Assembly (NCBI GenBank): GCA_937934745.1
Contig: CALGZC010000007.1
Location: 1-64,000 of the forward strand
Source: an uncultured Blastocatellia bacterium
GTDB lineage: Bacteria > Acidobacteriota > Blastocatellia > Chloracidobacteriales > Chloracidobacteriaceae
Direction: 5' to 3'
Length of the DNA: 64,000 nt
Below, one piece after another: positions 9,975 through 19,780 of the stretch (positions within the stretch are counted from its first letter, which is position 1; each line of letters starts with the position of its first letter). A program made the position numbers and the translations under genes. The notes beneath the pieces are model-generated. The model saw only the letters and a program-made list of their open reading frames with translations. It searched no databases and was not told the origin of the DNA.

Positions 9975-11051
9975 TCATGTTTCGTGATGTAGGATTTGGT
10001 AGGCAACCTCTACGGCACGTTCCGCTGCGTCAGGCACTGCTAAAGACCGTGCCGCCGCTTCCATTCGCGCCAGTCGTTCCGGCTCGTCAAGAAGCTTCAG
10101 AACACGGTGGGCCAGTTTCGCACCGGTCAGTTCGGCTTGCAGCATCACTTCACCGGCCCCGGCGCGGGCGAAAGCCTCAGCGTTTTTCCGCTGGTGGTCG
10201 TTTGCCGCCTGGGGAAAGGGAATGAAAATTGCCGCCCGTCCCGCGGCAGCAACTTCGGCAATCGTCGCCGCACCGGCCCGACAGATCACCACATCGGCGG
10301 CGGCCATAGCCTCTGCCATCTGGTGAATAAACGGATGTACTTCGGATTGAAGGCCGGCTGCCGCATAGGCAGCGCGCACCATAGCCACGTCCCGCTCCCC
10401 AGTTTGGTGAACAACGTAGAGGCCCGGTCGCACCGCCAGATGCGGTGCGGCCTCGACGAGAGCGCGATTAATGGCTTGTGCGCCCTGGCTTCCTCCAAAA
10501 ACCAGCACCCGCCCACGCGGTGTACCCGGTGGCTTGGGGGTAATTTGCGTAAACTCGGGGCGCACAGGCGTGCCGGTGAGCACGGCTGTGGACCCGAAGT
10601 ACGCTGCGGTTTCCCGGTAGGCGACGGCAGCCCTGGTCACAAAACGCGCCAGTAGGCGGTTGGTCAGGCCCGGGAGGACATTGACTTCGACGACTAGCGT
10701 CGGCACACCGCGCACGATGGCCGCCAGCATCGCCGGCCCGGAAGCATAGCCCCCGACCCCGATGGCGATGTCCGGTGTGAGACGGCCTACCAATCGCCAG
10801 GCCTGCCAGAGGCCAGCGGGCAGTGCGAGCAAAGTTTGCCCGCGCTGCTTCCAGGAGACATTGTTGAGCGCACCGGCCGGAATGAGTGTCAACTCAAAGC
10901 CGGCTGCCGGGACGAGTTTCCTTTCAAGACCGCGTTCTGTTCCAACAAAGTGGATGACTGCCTGTGGGTCACGGCGCAAGAACGCCCGTGCCAAGGCAAT
11001 GCCGGGAAAGATATGTCCGCCGGTGCCGCCGGCTGCAATCAGGACGCGCAC
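9975..11051 (-). CDS. murG: UDP-GlcNAc transferase MurG
   Basis: A 358-residue peripheral membrane GT28 enzyme that makes lipid II from lipid I. It has the N-terminal acceptor loop GGTGGHIFPGIALARA, the family motif VFGGSQGAQAINRAL, and the donor-binding C-terminal segment with CRAGAATIAEVAAAGRAAIFIPFP. Length is normal. It lies 69 bases after ftsW within the dcw operon. Confidence 0.96.
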   Translation of the reverse strand: MRVLIAAGGTGGHIFPGIALARAFLRRDPQAVIHFVGTERGLERKLVPAAGFELTLIPAGALNNVSWKQRGQTLLALPAGLWQAWRLVGRLTPDIAIGVGGYASGPAMLAAIVRGVPTLVVEVNVLPGLTNRLLARFVTRAAVAYRETAAYFGSTAVLTGTPVRPEFTQITPKPPGTPRGRVLVFGGSQGAQAINRALVEAAPHLAVRPGLYVVHQTGERDVAMVRAAYAAAGLQSEVHPFIHQMAEAMAAADVVICRAGAATIAEVAAAGRAAIFIPFPQAANDHQRKNAEAFARAGAGEVMLQAELTGAKLAHRVLKLLDEPERLARMEAAARSLAVPDAAERAVEVAYQILHHET

Positions 11052-11120
11052 CCCTGGTCCTCGCTTTCACCCCACAGGCCTTTCGATGCCCTGCCGGGCG
11101 CTGCCGGCACTACCTGCCGG

Positions 11121-12254
11121 TCAGTTCCGGCGGGAGACGCTCAGCAGCCAGCCGCTCGCCATCAGACTCATCATCAGGGAACTGCCGCCGTAGCTGATAA
11201 ACGGAAGCGGAATGCCTTTTGCCGGCAACAGGCTGAGTGTCACGCTTAGGTTGAACAATGCCTGCCCGACCAGCATTGTCGTGACACCGGTCGCCAACAG
11301 CCGGCCAAAGTCATCCTCCGCCAAACGAGCTGCTCGCAGGCCGCGAACAAGCACAATGGCGAACAGTCCAACCACCATCAGGCTGCCGATCAGACCGATT
11401 TCTTCGGCAATCACCGAGAAAATAAAGTCTGTGTGCGCCTCTGGCAGATAAAACAGCTTTTGTCGGCTCTGGGCAAAGCCAACGCCGGAAAGACCACCGC
11501 TACCGACCGCCATCAGCGACTGCACGATTTGAAAGCCCTCCTCCCGCGGCGCCTTCCAGGGGTCGAGAAACGCCAGCAGGCGCGCCCGCCGGTATGGCTC
11601 TCGCAGGGCATAAGGCAACAGCAGGAGGAACCCCCCTCCTGCCAGCAGAAGGTAGCGCAGCGGTAGCCCGGCAACGAAGACCATAGCGGCTGCGATGCCG
11701 GCCAGGATGAAGGTTGTTCCCAGATCGCGCCCTAAAAAAACCAGCCCCATGAGCAAACCAACAACGAGTCCAATCGGGAGCAGAAGGTCGTGTGACGGGT
11801 TGCGCCGCAGCGCCGCGTCCTTCCGGCTCAGGAAAAACGCCAAGAACAGCACCATGGCCGGTTTGGCCAGCTCGGACGGTTGAAACATCATCCCCGGCAG
11901 ACGAATAAAACGGTGTGTACCACGTACCGGTGGCAGCAGCAGCACCAACACGAGCAAACTAACGGCAACGCCCAACAACCCATAGACCACCCACGGCCGA
12001 CCAAGGCGCGGGTAGCCCACCCATAAGCTACCCACAAGTAAGCCGCATCCGAGACAAGCGGCCAGAAGCTGACGCAGGATGAAATAAAACTGCGTTTGGT
12101 AGTTTTCGCGCGCCAGCGTCGCCGAGGCGCTATAGACCATGACCAACCCGAAGAGCGTTAGTGCTGCAGTGGCCGTCAGCAGCCAGGGGTCAACAAAGGA
12201 AACCACCTTGCGCGAGACTGGGATTGTAGTGGCAACCACAGGAGTTGGCTTCAT
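11121..12254 (-). CDS. ftsW: Lipid II polymerase FtsW
   Basis: A 377-residue SEDS-family glycan polymerase with about ten membrane segments. The conserved loop GTHRFIRLPGMMFQPSEL (Pro-Ser-Glu-Leu), the segment ending DLGTTFILAGI, and the C-terminal PFISYGGSSLMMSLMASG are diagnostic. It starts within the murD stop (ATGA overlap), so the two are translationally coupled. Its usual partner FtsI is not encoded in this window. The cytoplasmic N-terminus is short. Confidence 0.94.
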   Translation of the reverse strand: MKPTPVVATTIPVSRKVVSFVDPWLLTATAALTLFGLVMVYSASATLARENYQTQFYFILRQLLAACLGCGLLVGSLWVGYPRLGRPWVVYGLLGVAVSLLVLVLLLPPVRGTHRFIRLPGMMFQPSELAKPAMVLFLAFFLSRKDAALRRNPSHDLLLPIGLVVGLLMGLVFLGRDLGTTFILAGIAAAMVFVAGLPLRYLLLAGGGFLLLLPYALREPYRRARLLAFLDPWKAPREEGFQIVQSLMAVGSGGLSGVGFAQSRQKLFYLPEAHTDFIFSVIAEEIGLIGSLMVVGLFAIVLVRGLRAARLAEDDFGRLLATGVTTMLVGQALFNLSVTLSLLPAKGIPLPFISYGGSSLMMSLMASGWLLSVSRRN

Positions 12255-13651
12255 GATGCTTCACTCCGCGCATGAGAAATCACCTCCTGGACAACCGCCT
12301 TGAAAACACGGCCCCGATGCTCGAAGTTGTCAAACATATCGAAACTAGCGCAGGCCGGCGCAAGCAAAATTGTGTCGCCCGGCACGGCGCGCTGCGCCAG
12401 CGCACAGACTGCTTCTTTGAGGTCAGCATGGCGCGTCACCGGCTGCGTCAGGCGCCCGGCCAGGGCTGCCGCAATGGTGTCGGCAGCCTGACCGATCAGC
12501 GCAACCGACGCCGCTCGCGGGGCAAGCGCCGCCGCCAGCGGCGCGAAATTGTCATCCTTGGCAACGCCCCCAAGGATGACGTGCAAGCCGGATGGAAAGG
12601 CTTCAATGGCGACCCGCGCAGCAGCGACATTTGTGGCCTTGGAATCGTTGAAGTAGCGGATGCCACTGCCTTCGGCGACCAACTCCATGCGGTGCTCAAG
12701 GCCGCGAAACCGCCGAATGGTCGCCCGCGCTTCCTCCGGCGCTACACCAACCGTCAGGGCGACAGCTACGCCCGCCAGAATGTTTTCCAGGTTGTGCCGC
12801 CCCGGAAGCGAAACGTCAGTACGGTGCAGCACGACCTGTTCGGCACCTCGCGTCCGACAGACAATCTCGGCCCCGCGCACAAACAACCCTTCGTCCAACT
12901 CACGCTGCGCCGAAAAGAGCATCACCGGCGCACGCTGCGCCGCCAGCAAGGCCGCGACCTGCGGCGTCGTCGGGTCATCGGCATTGAGAACGGCCAGGGT
13001 ATCCACGCCGAAGCGCCGAAAAAGATTGAGCTTGGCCGCAACATAGTTTTCAAACGTCCCGTGACGGTCAAGGTGGTCAGGCGTGATGTTCAGCAGTACC
13101 CCGATGTCCGGGCGAAAGGTATGAACGGTTTCCAGTTGGAAGCTGCTGCACTCGAGTACCGTCCAACCGTCATCACGCGCCGTTCCCACCAAAGACACGG
13201 CCGCCACGCCGATGTTGCCTCCAACCTGCGTCGGGAGTCCCGCTTCGGCAAGGAGTTGCCCAATGAGCGTTGTGGTCGTGCTCTTGCCGTTCGTACCGGT
13301 GATGGCGACCGTTCGGCCCCGTAGGTGGCGGAACGCAAGTTCGATTTCCCCGCTGATCGGGATGCCCGCTTGCTGGGCTTGCTGCAGCGGGGCCGTCGTC
13401 AGCGGCACGCCCGGACTGACGATAATTTCATCTGCGCCGAGAAAGGTCGCTGCGCGGTGGCCGCCGGCCTCAACGGTGACACCCTGTGCTTGGAGAGCTG
13501 TAACGGCAGCAGGGAGCTTATCCCGTGCGCGACCATCGGAAAGTGTCACCTGGGCTCCCTGCGCCCGCAAAAACCGCGCTGCCTCTATGCCACTGACGCC
13601 GGCACCGACAACGACCATCCGGCGACCTGTGTAGTCAGGAAGGGTCATCAT
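12251..13651 (-). CDS. murD: UDP-MurNAc-L-Ala--D-Glu ligase MurD
   Basis: A 466-residue Mur ligase adding D-glutamate. The N-terminal motif is VVGAGVSGIEAARFLR, the P-loop is GTNGKSTTTTLIGQLL, the central motif LNITPDHLDRHGTFENY and the C-terminal FNDSKATNVAAA are all typical. Two ATG codons stand at the start; 13651 follows the mraY region after two bases. It ends in an ATGA overlap with ftsW. Confidence 0.96.
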   Translation of the reverse strand: MMTLPDYTGRRMVVVGAGVSGIEAARFLRAQGAQVTLSDGRARDKLPAAVTALQAQGVTVEAGGHRAATFLGADEIIVSPGVPLTTAPLQQAQQAGIPISGEIELAFRHLRGRTVAITGTNGKSTTTTLIGQLLAEAGLPTQVGGNIGVAAVSLVGTARDDGWTVLECSSFQLETVHTFRPDIGVLLNITPDHLDRHGTFENYVAAKLNLFRRFGVDTLAVLNADDPTTPQVAALLAAQRAPVMLFSAQRELDEGLFVRGAEIVCRTRGAEQVVLHRTDVSLPGRHNLENILAGVAVALTVGVAPEEARATIRRFRGLEHRMELVAEGSGIRYFNDSKATNVAAARVAIEAFPSGLHVILGGVAKDDNFAPLAAALAPRAASVALIGQAADTIAAALAGRLTQPVTRHADLKEAVCALAQRAVPGDTILLAPACASFDMFDNFEHRGRVFKAVVQEVISHARSEAS

Positions 13652-13653
13652 GC

Positions 13654-14766
13654 TTACCGCAGCTTAAGCGTCGCCAGAGCCAGCAACGCAAAGAAAATTT
13701 GCACGATCAGGAAGCGAAAGACGATCTTTGACTCCTTCCACCCGGTGAGTTCAAAGTGGTGATGCAGCGGCGACATTTTAAAGATGCGTTTCCCGATGCC
13801 CGTCTGTGGGTCCTTGGTCAGCTTGTAGTAACTGACCTGCAGAATGACCGACAGGGTTTCCATCACGAACACACCACCCAACAGGATCAGCAAAAATTCT
13901 TGCTTGATGAGAATCGCCACACAGCCGATGCACCCACCGATGGCCAGGCTGCCGACGTCACCCATGAACACTTCTGCTGGCGGCGCATTAAACCACAGAA
14001 AACCAAGACTTGCGCCGGCTAGCGCGGCACAAAAGATCGTGACCTCTAGTGATTTGGGCTGTGGCGGTAGGTTGAGATACTGCGCCAGTTCGCTTAAGCC
14101 GGTCACATAACACAAAAGCGTCAGGGCAAACGCCACGACAAACGTCGTACTGATGGCCAGCCCGTCAAGTCCATCCGTCAGGTTGACGGCGTTTGAGCTG
14201 CCGGTCATCACCAGCAGCATAAACGGCAGGTAGAGCCAGGGCGTCAGATCGGGCTGAAAATCCTTGAAAAACGGGACGCTCAGGCGTGTGGTGTAGTCAC
14301 CGACACCGACAAGCACGCCGCCGATGATGAGGGCGGTTGTAACCTGTCCCAGCAGTTTCCACCGACCTTGCAGCCCCAAGTTCTGCCGCTTGGCGATTTT
14401 GAGATAGTCGTCCAGAAAGCCAATTGCGCCGTGCGCCAGCAGAGCGAAGAGAACGACCCAGACAAAGAGGTTGCCCAAATCGGCCCACAGCAGCGTGCCG
14501 ACGAGCACGCCTGTAATGATCAAGAGGCCGCCCATGGTCGGTGTGCCCCTTTTGGCCTGGTGGGCCTTGACGCCCTCTTCTCGGATTTCCTGGCCGTACT
14601 TGAGCCGGCGCAGCCAGGCAATCATCGGTTTGCCCAGTAAGAGGCAAAGCATGGTCGCCGTCAACGCAGCCAGAATTGCCCGAAATGACGGATAGCCGAA
14701 GACGCGCAGCGGGCCGCCGGCCTGATATTTCAGGTACAGGACTTTATACAGCACGTAGTAGAGCAT
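13654..14766 (-). CDS. mraY: Phospho-MurNAc-pentapeptide transferase MraY
   Basis: A 370-residue multi-pass enzyme that transfers phospho-MurNAc-pentapeptide to undecaprenyl phosphate, giving lipid I. The motifs [43 protein letters not shown] and the metal-site PLHHHFE are intact. It follows murF by nine bases and precedes murD by two. Confidence 0.97.
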   Translation of the reverse strand: MLYYVLYKVLYLKYQAGGPLRVFGYPSFRAILAALTATMLCLLLGKPMIAWLRRLKYGQEIREEGVKAHQAKRGTPTMGGLLIITGVLVGTLLWADLGNLFVWVVLFALLAHGAIGFLDDYLKIAKRQNLGLQGRWKLLGQVTTALIIGGVLVGVGDYTTRLSVPFFKDFQPDLTPWLYLPFMLLVMTGSSNAVNLTDGLDGLAISTTFVVAFALTLLCYVTGLSELAQYLNLPPQPKSLEVTIFCAALAGASLGFLWFNAPPAEVFMGDVGSLAIGGCIGCVAILIKQEFLLILLGGVFVMETLSVILQVSYYKLTKDPQTGIGKRIFKMSPLHHHFELTGWKESKIVFRFLIVQIFFALLALATLKLR

Positions 14767-14775
14767 GGCAGTCGC

Positions 14776-16218
14776 CTAAGCCGGCAGTGCCTCCAGACAG
14801 GTCTCCAAACGCACGCCCCGCGAGCCTTTGAGGAGAATGACATCGCCTTCTCGCACCTGCGCTGCCAACCAACGACCCGCCTCTTCTGCTGTTTCGACAA
14901 ATGCCGTCACGAGTCGGCCGCCGTGCTGCCGGGTTGCGAGCTGAGCGGCGGCAACCAATTCCCGGGCCTGGCCCTGGACACCCAGCAGGAGGTCTACGGC
15001 GGACTGGGCAATGGTCGTACCACAGGCAGCGTGCATCGCAGCGGCGTCCTGGCCGAGTTCCAGCATTTCACCGGCGACAAGGATGCGCCGGCGGGCGTCC
15101 GAAACCTGCTCCAGCAGGCGGACCGCTTCCAGCAGGGCAACTGGATTCGAGTTGTAGGTATCATCAACAACGGTAAAACCACCCGCATAACGCCGGACGA
15201 CGCCGCGATGCGCACCCGGGTGCGCCAGGTTGAGTTGGGTAGCGATGGCGGCCGGTGCGACGCCGAAATGGACGGCAACCGCAGCGGCGGCCAGTGCATT
15301 GCCGATGTGGTGCTCTCCGACGAGCGGCAGCGCAACCTGCGCCGTTCCTTTCAGGGTGGACAAGGTAAAGGTCGAGCCGTACAACCCGCGTGGCGTTATA
15401 TCCAGCGCCGTCACATGGGCGGCTTCATGGCGTCCAAAGTACATCACCTGGGCGCCCCGATGGTCCCGTCGCCGTGCGGCGACAACGGCCGCCATCGGCA
15501 TCACACGTGGATCATCGGCGTTGAGAATGGCAACGCCGTCGGGTTTCAGACCCTGGACGATTTCTGCCTTGGCAGCCGCAATCCCTTCCAGCCCGTCAGG
15601 AAAGTTTTCGATGTGAACCGGCGCGACGTTGAGCACAACGCTGACATCTGGCGGCGCAATCTCACACAGGCGGGCAATTTCACCTTTTTCGTTCATGCCC
15701 ATTTCAAGCACGGCCACGTCGTAGTCGTCCATGCGCCGCCCATCAGAGAGCATCTTGAAGACTGCCAGCGGCAGGCCATACTCGTTGTTGAGATTGCCGA
15801 CTGAGGCATAAACCCGTCCGTACGGTGCAAGGGCCAGCTCGGTCAGGTTTTTGGCAGTCGTTTTCCCCATGCTGCCGGTGATCCCGACAATCGGGCGCCC
15901 CCACTGCTTGAGGAGTGCGTGGGCCAAGTCCTGCATGGCGCGCAGCGTGTCCGGCACACGCAGGAGGCGGCCGGCAGCCGTCAGGCTTAACTCCGGCACA
16001 TCGTGGTGGACAACAGCGGCACAGGCGCCGCGCGTCAGCGCCTCCCCGACAAACCCGTGACCGTCAAAACGTTTGCCCTGAATTGCAAAAAAGAGGTCGC
16101 CGGTGCGAACGGTGCGTGAATCAATTGAAAACCCAATCGGCGTGATGGCCTGGAGTTCCGGCGGGCAGGTAACGCCAAGCAGGGCGGCAAGTTCGGCGAG
16201 AGTCACAGAAGGCTTCAC
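14776..16218 (-). CDS. murF: UDP-MurNAc-tripeptide--D-Ala-D-Ala ligase MurF
   Basis: A 480-residue Mur ligase that adds D-Ala-D-Ala to complete the pentapeptide. It carries DSRTVRTGDLFFAIQG near the N-terminus, the P-loop GSMGKTTAKNLTELAL, the ordering motif NLNNEYGLPL and the C-terminal DDTYNSNPVALLEAV. The D-Ala-D-Ala ligase gene that supplies its substrate is not in this window. Confidence 0.96.
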   Translation of the reverse strand: MKPSVTLAELAALLGVTCPPELQAITPIGFSIDSRTVRTGDLFFAIQGKRFDGHGFVGEALTRGACAAVVHHDVPELSLTAAGRLLRVPDTLRAMQDLAHALLKQWGRPIVGITGSMGKTTAKNLTELALAPYGRVYASVGNLNNEYGLPLAVFKMLSDGRRMDDYDVAVLEMGMNEKGEIARLCEIAPPDVSVVLNVAPVHIENFPDGLEGIAAAKAEIVQGLKPDGVAILNADDPRVMPMAAVVAARRRDHRGAQVMYFGRHEAAHVTALDITPRGLYGSTFTLSTLKGTAQVALPLVGEHHIGNALAAAAVAVHFGVAPAAIATQLNLAHPGAHRGVVRRYAGGFTVVDDTYNSNPVALLEAVRLLEQVSDARRRILVAGEMLELGQDAAAMHAACGTTIAQSAVDLLLGVQGQARELVAAAQLATRQHGGRLVTAFVETAEEAGRWLAAQVREGDVILLKGSRGVRLETCLEALPA

Positions 16219-16240
16219 TCCATGACAGATTCCAGTTTGA

Positions 16241-16270
16241 GTCGTTGGCCACTCAGTCGTTGGCCACTCA
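16241..16270. repeat. 15-bp perfect tandem duplication between murE and murF
   Basis: The unit gtcgttggccactca is repeated exactly twice, filling most of the 54-base spacer and ending two bases from the murE stop codon. It is non-coding and shows no hairpin. Confidence 0.9.
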
Positions 16271-16272
16271 CT

Positions 16273-17775
16273 CTAGGCGAAACGCGCGCCGTTGTCCGAA
16301 CAAATCGTGCGCAGCACCCGCCGCGCTTCTTCTCGGTCATCAAAGTACACGGTGAGGTTGCTAAAAATTTGGTAGGTTTCATGCCCCTTGCCGGCCAGCA
16401 CAATGACATCGCCCGGTTGCGCCATCCGAATGGCAAAGGCAATCGCTTCCCGCCGGTCGAGAATCCGGTAGTACGGCTTCCCAACGGTGCGTAAACCGAC
16501 TTCGGCATCATCTAGAATTTGCTCTGGAGGCTCGCGACGTGGGTTGTCCGACGTGAGCACAACGATGTCGCTGTTCCGCGCCGCGGCTTCTGCCATCAAG
16601 GGGCGCTTGGTGCGGTCGCGGTCGCCGCCGCAGCCGAACAACGTCACGACCCGCCCCTGCCGAACTTGCGCCAGTTCACGCGCTGTAGCCGTCACGTTGG
16701 CCAGGGCATCCGGCGTGTGCGCGTAGTCCACGACGACCAGCACCGCATCACTACTGCCATCAACAATTTCAAAGCGCCCGGGAACGACCGTTTTTGCGAC
16801 GCCCGCCGCAATGGCTTCCGTCGGGGTGTCGAGCGCCAGCGCCGTCGCTGTCGCCGCCAGAATGTTGTAGGCGTGCGGGGTGCCGATCAGTTTCGTCGTG
16901 AGGGGCAACGCACCGTGTGGCGTCTGCACGACCAGCGCCATACCGTGTGCCTGAAGGTCGAGCCGGTCAAGGCGCACCATAGCCTCCCGATCACGGACGG
17001 CGTAAGTGATCAGGCGCGACCGTCCGCCAATGGCCGCGATGATGTCCGATGCCCGCGGATCGTCGGTGTTGAGAACGGCCACGGCCGGGATTTCACCGTT
17101 CCGCCCATCGAACAGGCGCAGCTTGGCATCGAAGTACTCCGCCATTGTTCCGTGGTAGTCGAGGTGATCCTGCGTCAGGTTGGTAAAAACGGCCGCCGCA
17201 AACCGAACATCGGCCACCCGCCATCGGTCCAACCCGATGGAAGATACTTCCATTGCGGCGTGGCGGCAGCCGACTTCCCAGGCACGGCGCAGGAAGGCCT
17301 GGACTTCCGGCGCTTCGGGGGTAGTCAGCCGCGCCGGCTGCGTCTCATCATTGATGCGTTGTTCAATCGTACCCAGCAGCGCTGCCTGACCATAAGCCGC
17401 ACGGAAGATTTCGTACAGAAGATACGTCGTTGTCGTTTTGCCGTTCGTCCCCGTAATGCCAACAAGCTGTAACCGGCGGCTGGGATGGCCATGGAGGAGC
17501 GCCGCCGCTTGGCCGAGCGCCCGCCGGGCATTAGCGACCTGGATCCAGGCAGCCGGAGGCGTTGCCGGTGCCGGCCGTTCAGACAAGATGGCACGTGCGC
17601 CCCGCTCCACGGCCTCCGGGATGAAGTCATGGCCATCAGCCCGCGTCCCGGTCAGCGCCGCAAAGATGCCGTCCGGCTCACATTGACCGGCAACGTGAGT
17701 AATATGGCGTACCTCAAAGCTCTCACCGGTGAGTTGCCCGGCAACGGCCGCCGCTACCAGGTGTAGGGCGGTCAT
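16273..17775 (-). CDS. murE: UDP-MurNAc-tripeptide synthetase MurE (meso-DAP type)
   Basis: A 500-residue Mur ligase adding the third residue of the stem peptide. The P-loop is GITGTNGKTTTTYLLYEI, followed by FTNLTQDHLDYHGTMAEYF and VVDYAHTPDALAN. The DNPR motif (in SDNPRREPPEQI) is the known marker for meso-diaminopimelate, so the wall is expected to be DAP-type. It follows the PAS-domain gene by 63 bases. Confidence 0.95.
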   Translation of the reverse strand: MTALHLVAAAVAGQLTGESFEVRHITHVAGQCEPDGIFAALTGTRADGHDFIPEAVERGARAILSERPAPATPPAAWIQVANARRALGQAAALLHGHPSRRLQLVGITGTNGKTTTTYLLYEIFRAAYGQAALLGTIEQRINDETQPARLTTPEAPEVQAFLRRAWEVGCRHAAMEVSSIGLDRWRVADVRFAAAVFTNLTQDHLDYHGTMAEYFDAKLRLFDGRNGEIPAVAVLNTDDPRASDIIAAIGGRSRLITYAVRDREAMVRLDRLDLQAHGMALVVQTPHGALPLTTKLIGTPHAYNILAATATALALDTPTEAIAAGVAKTVVPGRFEIVDGSSDAVLVVVDYAHTPDALANVTATARELAQVRQGRVVTLFGCGGDRDRTKRPLMAEAAARNSDIVVLTSDNPRREPPEQILDDAEVGLRTVGKPYYRILDRREAIAFAIRMAQPGDVIVLAGKGHETYQIFSNLTVYFDDREEARRVLRTICSDNGARFA

Positions 17776-17838
17776 GCACTCCAGACTCCGTTTCTCACTG
17801 TCACCATGGTGCTCTTGCTCCGCCGCCGATAGTCGCCC

Positions 17839-19362
17839 TCAGGTTTGAGGCAGCCCAATCCACTCGGCAAGCTGCTTGGCGTGATGCTCAATGTTGCGAA
17901 ACATCTCAAACTGCTGAGGATTCATCGGGCCGTATTCGCCGCGGTGCAACAGCTCGGCAAAGCCAAGGACCATCTGCAGTGAGGTGCGCATCGCCGTCAG
18001 TTGCTCAGGCGTGACGGTCAGGGCCGAGGGTGGCGCAGCCGGTGATTCGTCTGCCGTTTGGGACAGTTCGGCGCGTAACCGGGTTTCGTCGCGCACGGCA
18101 ATGATTCGCCCTCCCGGCCAGGCATCGAGCGGCGGCAGTTCCATGACCACAAATGAAGCCATCATGGGTTGCCCATCCGGCAAGATAATGCTGGTTGAAA
18201 ACTGTTGCGCATCAGGGGTCACGGCCAGATGCTCCCATAACGGCGCATTGGCATTGCCAAGCTGTTGGCTGAGATCGAGGAGGGTTTGGCCCTGAACCAC
18301 TGCCCGCTCACAACCCAAAAGGTACTCCGCCATCGCGTTCACCCGGTGAATCACCCCGGCCGCATCGACCAGGAGGATGGCTTCGTCAAGGTTTTCTAAC
18401 AGCCAGTCAGCTGTACTCGGCAGGCCAGCCGTGGCCTCGGGTGGTTGTGCGACTGCCTCCTGTCCGGTCTTACTTGCTAGGTCAGTTGATTCACCGGGAG
18501 CCGCGGTGTATGCATCGGTGTATGCATTGGCCGCAACTTGAACACCGAAAGCAATGTCATCCGGCGCTGCATAGCTCCCACCGGCAGTAGCAGTAAAGTC
18601 GTCCAGGGGATTAAACAGGGGTGGCGGTACCGGCGGGGGGACTGCGGCCGGCGGCAGCTCAAGTTCTGAAACCCCACCACCTATCAGGGCAGCCTTGCCA
18701 TCCCCCTGGGGCAAGAGTTCCGTCTCCACAGGCGCCGGCGGCATCGGCGCGGACTCCATCGGCGTCCAACTAAGGTCAACGTGGCCTGGAACTTCAAATG
18801 GATCCACACCTGGAGACACGGACGGAACCGTTAGCACGGTATCCCGTAGTGGTTCATCCATCTGCGGGACGGCAGAGACCGGGGGTAAATCCTCCGGCGG
18901 TAGCTCTAACACAGCGCTGTCCGATTCGTCCCTGCGCTCCCCAGGAGTGGACACATCCAACGAAACATCAAACCAGTCGCCTTCTAACGGCGGTGGGATT
19001 GCCGCCGCCGGCAGGGTGGACGGCGGAGCGCCAGGGTCGGCGGGTGACGATGACGCAGACAGGGGTGATGAAGGCGGCGGCAGCACCGAAGCCAGAACAT
19101 CGTCAACATAGCGGCTGTTGGCCGGTTCAGTCACCGGCGGCTTGGACAGCGGCGGTAACTCACGGTTTCCGGTCAGCTGACCGAGGAGGGATTGCATGAC
19201 ACCGCCGGACGGCCGCGCTGGCGGATGATGGTCAGCAGCAAGTACCGTTGGCGCAATCTCGACGGGGATGGCCGCTTCGTCCTCTGGACGGTCCTTGGGT
19301 GTTGCCGATGCGTCGGCAGCCTTGTTGCCGCGAATCGCATTAAGGAGCTTGCTGAAGTCCAT
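17839..19362 (-). CDS. PAS-domain protein with degenerate histidine-kinase dimerisation domain
   Basis: A 507-residue cytoplasmic protein heading the dcw operon. Residues 31-315 are long, Pro/Ser/Glu-rich and probably disordered. A PAS domain spans about 316-428 (WLLENLDEAILLVDAAG). Residues 450-503 resemble a HisKA domain (AMRTSLQMVLGFAELL, then GEYGPMNPQQ), but the phospho-His position of the H-E-L-R-T motif is Thr456, and no ATPase domain follows. It therefore cannot act as an ordinary kinase. It could sense a ligand and bind a partner, perhaps linking a signal to wall synthesis. That role is inference from position only. Confidence 0.7.
   Translation of the reverse strand: MDFSKLLNAIRGNKAADASATPKDRPEDEAAIPVEIAPTVLAADHHPPARPSGGVMQSLLGQLTGNRELPPLSKPPVTEPANSRYVDDVLASVLPPPSSPLSASSSPADPGAPPSTLPAAAIPPPLEGDWFDVSLDVSTPGERRDESDSAVLELPPEDLPPVSAVPQMDEPLRDTVLTVPSVSPGVDPFEVPGHVDLSWTPMESAPMPPAPVETELLPQGDGKAALIGGGVSELELPPAAVPPPVPPPLFNPLDDFTATAGGSYAAPDDIAFGVQVAANAYTDAYTAAPGESTDLASKTGQEAVAQPPEATAGLPSTADWLLENLDEAILLVDAAGVIHRVNAMAEYLLGCERAVVQGQTLLDLSQQLGNANAPLWEHLAVTPDAQQFSTSIILPDGQPMMASFVVMELPPLDAWPGGRIIAVRDETRLRAELSQTADESPAAPPSALTVTPEQLTAMRTSLQMVLGFAELLHRGEYGPMNPQQFEMFRNIEHHAKQLAEWIGLPQT
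18504..18527. repeat. 12-bp perfect tandem duplication inside the PAS protein
   Basis: The unit cggtgtatgcat occurs twice in the disordered region, giving the repeated peptide AYTDAYT. It is in frame (12 bases) and so adds four residues without breaking the reading frame. Confidence 0.85.
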
Positions 19363-19780
19363 TGATGTCTCGTGACTGAAGCACCGTTGTTCAGCTTAAG
19401 TGCTTTGTTTCAAATACCCTGCCAGCAGGCACGCTGTCGAAGTGAAGGCCGGCTCGGTGAGAATACAGACTGTGTTACTATCGGCTACCCATTTTCATGA
19501 CTCTGCCTATTTTTATGAATCCCAAGGAACGTCTAGCTGAGTACAACTCAACCGGTAGCTCCCTCTGGCGGGGGAGGCCACACATCAAATCCGCTACAGG
19601 TGAGCAGGCGGTAGGAATATAAATGACTGTGCTTTGCCCTACAAGCCTTAGCATCAAGGAAGCCGAGTGTCCTTGCGCATATTATCCACCCCGGCGCAAA
19701 ACCCGCATTGGCTCGATGGAAATTTAGGTTACAACCGCAGGATAAATCTTTGATAGCCCACAATTTTTGGAGTGACAGTG
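19363..19780. other. Divergent promoter region of the dcw operon and greA
   Basis: About 418 bases, visibly more AT-rich than the flanking genes, lie between the PAS gene (minus) and greA (plus). Promoters for both directions should be here. No -35/-10 pair is clear enough to name. A short GC-rich inverted repeat (CTCCC and GGGAG around tctggcgg) lies near 19559-19580. Open frames in this stretch run antisense into greA and look spurious. Confidence 0.45.

Noticed and set aside
12272..13324. 350-codon open frame antisense to murD
   Set aside because: It lies wholly inside murD on the other strand; length comes from GC-rich codon bias.
16241..16270. CRISPR-like direct repeats
   Set aside because: The duplications here and elsewhere are adjacent copies without spacers, have different unit sequences and no cas genes nearby.
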